A DNA stretch of 21,072 bases from Girardia tigrina (lineage: Eukaryota; Platyhelminthes; Tricladida; Dugesiidae). Shown here piece by piece: positions 17,800 to 21,072 of this stretch. The first letter of the stretch is position 1. Each line of letters opens with the position of its first letter. The notes beneath the pieces are model-generated. The model ran no database searches and had not been told where the DNA came from. It saw only the letters and a list, made by a program, of their open reading frames with translations. The stretch covers positions 1 through 21,072 of the forward strand of contig MQRK01237528.1 of NCBI GenBank assembly GCA_001938485.1. Direction: 5' to 3'. The position numbers and the translations under genes are program-made.

Positions 17800-17985
17800 A
17801 AGTATTGTCTTTCTAGAAGTTCAGCAAAGACTGGAATGAGTGGTAACATGTTGGTGTTAGGTCTCGTGAGTACGATTGAAGAGGAACAACTTCAATTTCA
17901 GCTCAAGAAAATCTTATTGGATAATTTACCAAGTCATTGCACCTCAACACATGGCACTTCAACACACGACTACTTCCTCACGTGA
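17800..17985 (+). CDS. Open + strand segment, possible exon, unidentified
   Basis: The frame is open from a TGA at 17797-17799 to a TGA at 17983-17985 and includes KTGMSGNMLVLGLVSTIEEE, then QLQFQLKKILLDNLPSHC. The middle (17835-17930) is strongly protein-like, with an amphipathic EEEQLQFQLKKIL stretch. Acceptor-like AGs lie at 17814-17815 (TCTTTCTAG) and 17834-17835 (GTTCAG). The last 45 bases overlap the left arm of a fold-back repeat, so the true coding end may have been replaced by the insertion or may use a splice site before it. It could belong to the gene candidate at 17051-17379, but the phases do not settle it. Confidence 0.35.
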   Translation, partial: KYCLSRSSAKTGMSGNMLVLGLVSTIEEEQLQFQLKKILLDNLPSHCTSTHGTSTHDYFLT

Positions 17986-18520
17986 CATCTCATCACATTT
18001 TTAATTTCAACACATTCTGATCATTTCACCTATATATGTTAAAATTTTTAAGGTGCATTAAGAAATAACTTGATTAACATTATTCATGATGAATAATATA
18101 TTCCATTTTTATACTTTATCAAAGTTAACTATAAAGTAAGAAGAGTTGCGATTAAAGTATTAATTAAAAGTAACAATTATTAATTAATTAAGTTGAAAAG
18201 TTTAATAAAATTAGGTATCATTTTACTCGAAAAATTGTTATCAATTGAAATAAATTACTCTACTTTGACAAAAATATGAAAACAAAATGATAAAAAATGA
18301 AATCTTATTATAAATGAATTTTAATCAAAATCATTTGGTAACTTACAATATGTTTTACAATTAAAATAAAATAAGTATATAATAATAATATATTAATAAT
18401 AATATATTATTTCTAAATATACCTCAAACATTTTTGACATTTATCAATGATGCAATCTGAATGTGTTGAAATTAACAATGTGATGTGATGAAGTACTCGT
18501 GTGTTGAGGTGTCATGTAGC
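17941..18520. mobile_element. Fold-back element with diverged inverted arms
   Basis: The left arm (about 17941-18025) and right arm (about 18445-18515) are inverted copies. Left CACTTCAACACACGACTACT pairs with right (reverse complement) CACCTCAACACACGAGTACT. Then comes TC(A/C)TCAC....CATCACAT in both, and left TTAATTTCAACACATTCTGA pairs with TTAATTTCAACACATTCAGA. Identity is about 75-80% by eye. The left arm also has a short direct repeat of its own (CACCTCAACACATGG before CACTTCAACACACG). The spacer of about 420 bases is AT-rich and does not code. No clear target duplication was found and the superfamily is unknown. Confidence 0.65.
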
Positions 18521-18604
18521 CGTAATTTGCGTACTTCCGTTGTCAGAAAAGAACATGACATCCGACAATTGTAGTGTCGTTTCTGCAATTGCTTCTGCCA
18601 CTGG
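18512..18604 (-). CDS. Short minus-strand coding-like frame
   Basis: The minus strand reads PVAEAIAETTLQLSDVMFFS and DNGSTQITAT before a TGA at 18512-18514. It is preceded by a pyrimidine-poor AACCAG that could be an acceptor. The residue mix is protein-like but the frame is only 30 codons. A second minus frame over the same bases (containing QWQKQLQKRHYNCRMSCSF) is also open, so either may be chance. Confidence 0.15.
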   Translation of the reverse strand, partial: PVAEAIAETTLQLSDVMFFSDNGSTQITAT

Positions 18605-18679
18605 TTAAAATTGACGAAAATATAATTTTGCATTATTAAACTTATTGATTTATAATATTTCCTAGTAAAACACACCTTT

Positions 18680-19034
18680 CATATCCCACTGAAATATGAA
18701 ATTAAATGATATTGCATTTAATTTTGTAAATATCAAGAAAGACATAAACGTAGATAAATATGAGTGGAAACTGGGTTTGCAACATTATATAAGAAATACA
18801 TTATACATACTTCTGAAGTATAATTTATTAAATAAGTTATTATTATAAAATATTATACAAGTATTAATTTTGAAACTCTGTGATCCTTAAAAATTTTAAG
18901 TACATATATTTTAAATTTTTATTTTCTTCCTATGTTTAGTGAATCTTTTTCCTTTTCAATTTCTCATTTTTATCTTTTTACTTCTTTTTATTTTTTGTAG
19001 TTGTTGACGTTTTCAAATAATTAATTTTCACATT
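18680..19034. other. AT-rich stretch, no gene seen
   Basis: Low-complexity AT sequence leading up to the Mutator-like element. Nothing recognised. Confidence 0.6.
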
Positions 19035-19044
19035 TTTGGGAATC

Positions 19045-19123
19045 GGATTTACGATAAAAACGCCGCATGTTCAAAACGAGACAGACGAAAAACCCACGAA
19101 CAAAACCGCTGAATTTAATAATT
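19045..19123. repeat. Left terminal inverted repeat of the MULE
   Basis: It is GC-richer than its surroundings (AACGCCGCATGTTCAAAACG, then GACAGACGAAAAACCCACGA) and pairs with 20395-20475 read in reverse complement. The end of the arm is less well matched than the first 35 bases. Confidence 0.8.
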
Positions 19124-19317
19124 AAATTATTAAAATTCGATTTTGTCGATTCCTATTCTCATTTTCTTTACTGATATTATGGATTTTTGAATATTTTGGG
19201 AAATTTTTGATAGAAAATCAATATTTTTTCTGGATTATTGAGTATTTTGAAAATAGCTCGTTTGCCGGAAAATTTTTTGGAATTATTGTAGGTTATCACT
19301 AATACCCCCATTATACA

Positions 19318-19566
19318 TTACTATGTCGTCATCTCTGCAAATGGATTCAGGAACATAATCGCAGGGAAAGTGATAGCAATATTGCTCAACATAAGAAGAA
19401 CTGTTTGAAAAGTAAAGTTGATGTAAGTAATTTTAAGATTTTGTGTTCACAATTTGATAATTACTGGGAGAGGGTGATGTGTGAAGCATTGTTGATTAAA
19501 TCTTTTGATCCTAAAATCAATGTCCAAACACCATCCTCTTCAACTTTATTGAAAGTATTTTCATAA
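19318..19566 (+). mobile_element. Penelope-like element 3' end, GIY-YIG endonuclease
   Basis: The + frame runs open from about 19318 to a TAA at 19564-19566 and reads LCRHLCKWIQEHNRRESDSN, then IAQHKKNCLKSKVDVSNFKI, LCSQFDNYWERVMCEALLIK and SFDPKINVQ. This is the second half of the GIY-YIG endonuclease that ends the Pol protein of Penelope-like retroelements: R.L...I.EH....S.iA.H....C, F.il......R...EALLIk..+P.iN.Q. The EH pair and the EALLIK...P.IN block are both clear. The GIY and YIG motifs themselves and the reverse transcriptase upstream are absent, so this is a 5'-truncated copy. It sits inside the MULE between the transposase remnant and the left terminal repeat. Confidence 0.8.
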
Positions 19567-19637
19567 TTTAAATGACATAATGATTACATAAACATTGTTG
19601 TGATATATAAACGCGAGTATATCATTGTTAATTCAGT

Positions 19638-19664
19638 CTGATGATGACGGTTGATCCGTCGAAA
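19638..19664 (+). ncRNA. Hammerhead-like core hairpin in the Penelope-like 3' region
   Basis: CTGATGA (19638-19644) is followed by a perfect 5-bp stem GACGG/CCGTC around TTGAT, then GAAA (19661-19664). This is the order of a hammerhead ribozyme core (CUGANGA, stem II, GAAA), and Penelope-like elements are known to carry hammerhead motifs. Against it, one extra T separates CTGATGA from the stem, and I could not find convincing stems I and III or the cleavage site. It may be the family's conserved 3' hairpin without ribozyme activity, or a degenerate copy. Confidence 0.4.
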
Positions 19665-19904
19665 TTAATAACAATATATTTTGACGAAAATTTTTCGTTT
19701 TTAAAAAATTATTAAAATATTAATATTATTAAAATGAATATTATTAATTATTCAATTTATTACTAATTTATTTTAAATTTTAGCTTTTAATTTATTTAAC
19801 TTTAAAAAATTAAAAATAAAGAAAATGATTTATTTTTAATGAAATATTTTAGATAATTAAAAAATAATAAAAAGTAATAAAAATACAACACTGACATGAT
19901 CGTG

Positions 19905-20140
19905 TTATACAGATCGAAAATAAAAACGGTGGCCTATACTTCTAAAATATTCTGCAATATTTCTGTCTCTTTAATCATGCACAATTTTCAATAATCTTCT
20001 CATGGCATCTTTATACGTAAATTTCACTTCCTAGAGTCGCTTCAATTCTTGAAATTATTTGCTCAAACTTTATTTCATTTAAATGCTGCTCTTTTTTAAG
20101 TTCTCAAGGAACTTCCCAATATTTGGATGGTTTGACATTT
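19905..20140 (-). pseudogene. MULE transposase C-terminal fragment
   Basis: The minus strand reads SNHPNIGKFLENLKK, then in a shifted frame EQHLNEIKFEQIISRIEA, and after another shift KDAMRRLLKIVHD and RDRNIAEYFRSIGHRFYF. This is the order of the C-terminus of animal MULE transposases found with FLYWCH proteins: HPNIWKFI..LKKEQ.L.E.ki.Q...G, then Y......+...IV.dy.nR.I..YLRGIAHN. The DDE catalytic core and SWIM finger would lie further 5' and are missing. Frame changes after LKK and after the LGSEIYV block, plus an in-frame stop after IVHD, show the copy is dead. It helps to identify the surrounding terminal-repeat element as a MULE. Confidence 0.8.
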
Positions 20141-20394
20141 AGAGAGAGCTGAAGAATCTGTGTCAGCCCTCAATTTGATTTGGTGGTTTTTATTTCAATG
20201 AAATAAATGACAATGATATAAAAATTTGAACTTACTGCTAAACTAAAAATAAGAATTTATTATAAAAATTTATATTTATTAAAATAATGATATTTTATTT
20301 GTAAAAACAGAAAATTATGGCAAATTGTTGTAAATTTAAAAGGAGATTACTTGCATTTTAAAATGGACTTCTCGTTATTTAAAAAGTTTAACAA

Positions 20395-20475
20395 AGTTAA
20401 GTTCTGTTTGTGGCATTTTTGTCTGTGACATTTTTGTTCGTCGCGTTTTCAACACGCGGCGTTTTGTCGTGATAC
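20395..20475. repeat. Right terminal inverted repeat of the MULE
   Basis: Read in reverse complement: GTATCACGACAAAACGCCGC, then GTGTTGAAAACGCGACGAAC, followed by AAAAATGTCACAGACAAAAA. Its outermost bases adjoin the TTTGGAAATC target copy. Confidence 0.8.
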
Positions 20476-20485
20476 TTTGGAAATC

Positions 20486-21026
20486 ATTTTGATAATTTTA
20501 TTATTTTTATTTCATGAACCTGTTTTTATTTACATCAAGAAGTTTCTTTAAATTAAGGGGCTCTTATCCAAATTTTTTTAAATTAAAAAATAAAATATTT
20601 TCAAGATTTTTAAACAAGAAAAATATAAATTTTATTATGTGACGAAAATAAGTAATTTTTTAAGATAAATAAATATACAATTATCATTTTCCATTTCTTT
20701 ATTTGATAATTACCTAGGGTCTGTAAATCTTGCATATTGTCTTCTTTAAATGTTAAGTCACCCGATATAAAACCATTTTTTCATGCTTCGTGAATTCATA
20801 TTCTTATTATTAGTGACGATTAATATCCTAGTGGAAATAAATGGCTGTCTCTAAATAAATTTATCTGACTCGATGACTTTTAAAAATCATCGCAATAAAT
20901 GAAATTTTATGGCAAAATAATTTCATCTAGGTTTGAAATAAACATATTTCCTACATTTATTTTCAAACTATAAATAAAATATAAGGTATATAACAAAATA
21001 ATAAATATTTTATATTTTTGGAAAGT

Positions 21027-21031
<5 letters not shown>
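20486..21031. other. AT-rich stretch, no gene seen
   Basis: Low-complexity AT with a slightly less biased patch at 20710-20830 in which no open frame stands out. Confidence 0.6.

Positions 21032-21072
<41 letters not shown>
21032..21072. repeat. (AT)n microsatellite at window end
   Basis: About 41 bases of alternating AT, running off the end of the window. Confidence 0.95.

Larger units (their letters stand above)
19035..20485 (-). mobile_element. Internally deleted Mutator-like element (MULE) with 10-bp target duplication
   Basis: TTTGGGAATC (19035-19044) and TTTGGAAATC (20476-20485) flank the element, a 9/10 match and the length expected of MULE target duplications. The element proper is 19045-20475. 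Its left end ACGATAAAAACGCCGCATGT and right end (reverse complement) ACGACAAAACGCCGCGTGTT open long imperfect inverted repeats of about 75 bases, rich in GACGAACAAAA and CACAGACAAAA words. Inside are a MULE transposase C-terminus on the minus strand and a Penelope-like 3' end on the + strand. Only some 330 bases separate the transposase piece from the right end, so most of the transposase gene is deleted. Confidence 0.82.

Noticed and set aside
18472-18675. 67-codon minus-strand frame
   Set aside because: Its C-terminal part is the right arm of the fold-back element and the remainder competes with another open frame. No independent support.
1-21072. tRNA, rRNA, CRISPR, operon or phage-type features
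   Set aside because: No cloverleaf, rRNA-like block, spaced direct-repeat array, Shine-Dalgarno-led gene cluster or other prokaryotic sign was seen. The repeats have eukaryotic satellite or transposon character.

Overview
The window is a very AT-rich (roughly three quarters A+T, estimated by eye) eukaryotic segment. It carries spliced-gene signals (consensus donors, pyrimidine-tract acceptors, AATAAA signals), many (AT)n microsatellites, long gene-poor stretches, and metazoan-type mobile elements: RTE-type LINE, Penelope-like elements, a Mutator-like element, piggyBac-type MITEs and TA-target MITEs. The best guess is an invertebrate animal nucleus. The species cannot be named from the sequence alone. 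No rRNA, tRNA, CRISPR array, operon or bacterial feature was seen.

Layout. Positions 1-800 hold a coding-like + strand relic (44-309) and a minus-strand RTE LINE endonuclease fragment. Positions 1084-4933 hold the best host-gene model: a small three-exon + strand gene encoding 106 residues, with a 32-bp middle exon, matching phases and a poly(A) signal. Two minus-strand coding-like segments (2836-3016 and 3323-3559) lie inside its introns. A convergent minus-strand terminal exon with its own AATAAA sits at 5281-5447. Positions 5600-9000 are mostly AT-rich sequence with a probable piggyBac-like MITE (6722-6938), a clear piggyBac-type MITE (7589-8021) that contains a second TA-flanked MITE (7711-7900), and a Penelope-like GIY-YIG scrap (8090-8230). 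Positions 9540-9720 may be a very decayed Tc1/mariner transposase.

Positions 10796-13049 look like one 2.25-kb terminal-inverted-repeat element. It is made largely of internal repeats: a 94-bp tandem array, a 157-bp-spaced direct repeat, dispersed motifs, and a GC-richer 21-bp array whose units resemble RFX X-boxes. Positions 13900-15900 are less AT-biased and hold several short decayed coding-like frames. Positions 17051-17379 give a two-exon + strand gene candidate, followed by an open frame at 17800-17985 and a fold-back element (about 17941-18520).

Positions 19045-20475 are an internally deleted Mutator-like element with long GC-rich terminal inverted repeats, a 10-bp target duplication (9/10 identical) and the C-terminal end of a MULE transposase. 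A Penelope-like 3' end (GIY-YIG domain plus a hammerhead-like hairpin) lies inside it. The window ends in an (AT)n run.

No multi-gene system is visible. The interest is in nested transposons, an unusual repeat-built element, and small unidentified spliced genes. Identifications rest on reading motifs by eye; no database search was possible.
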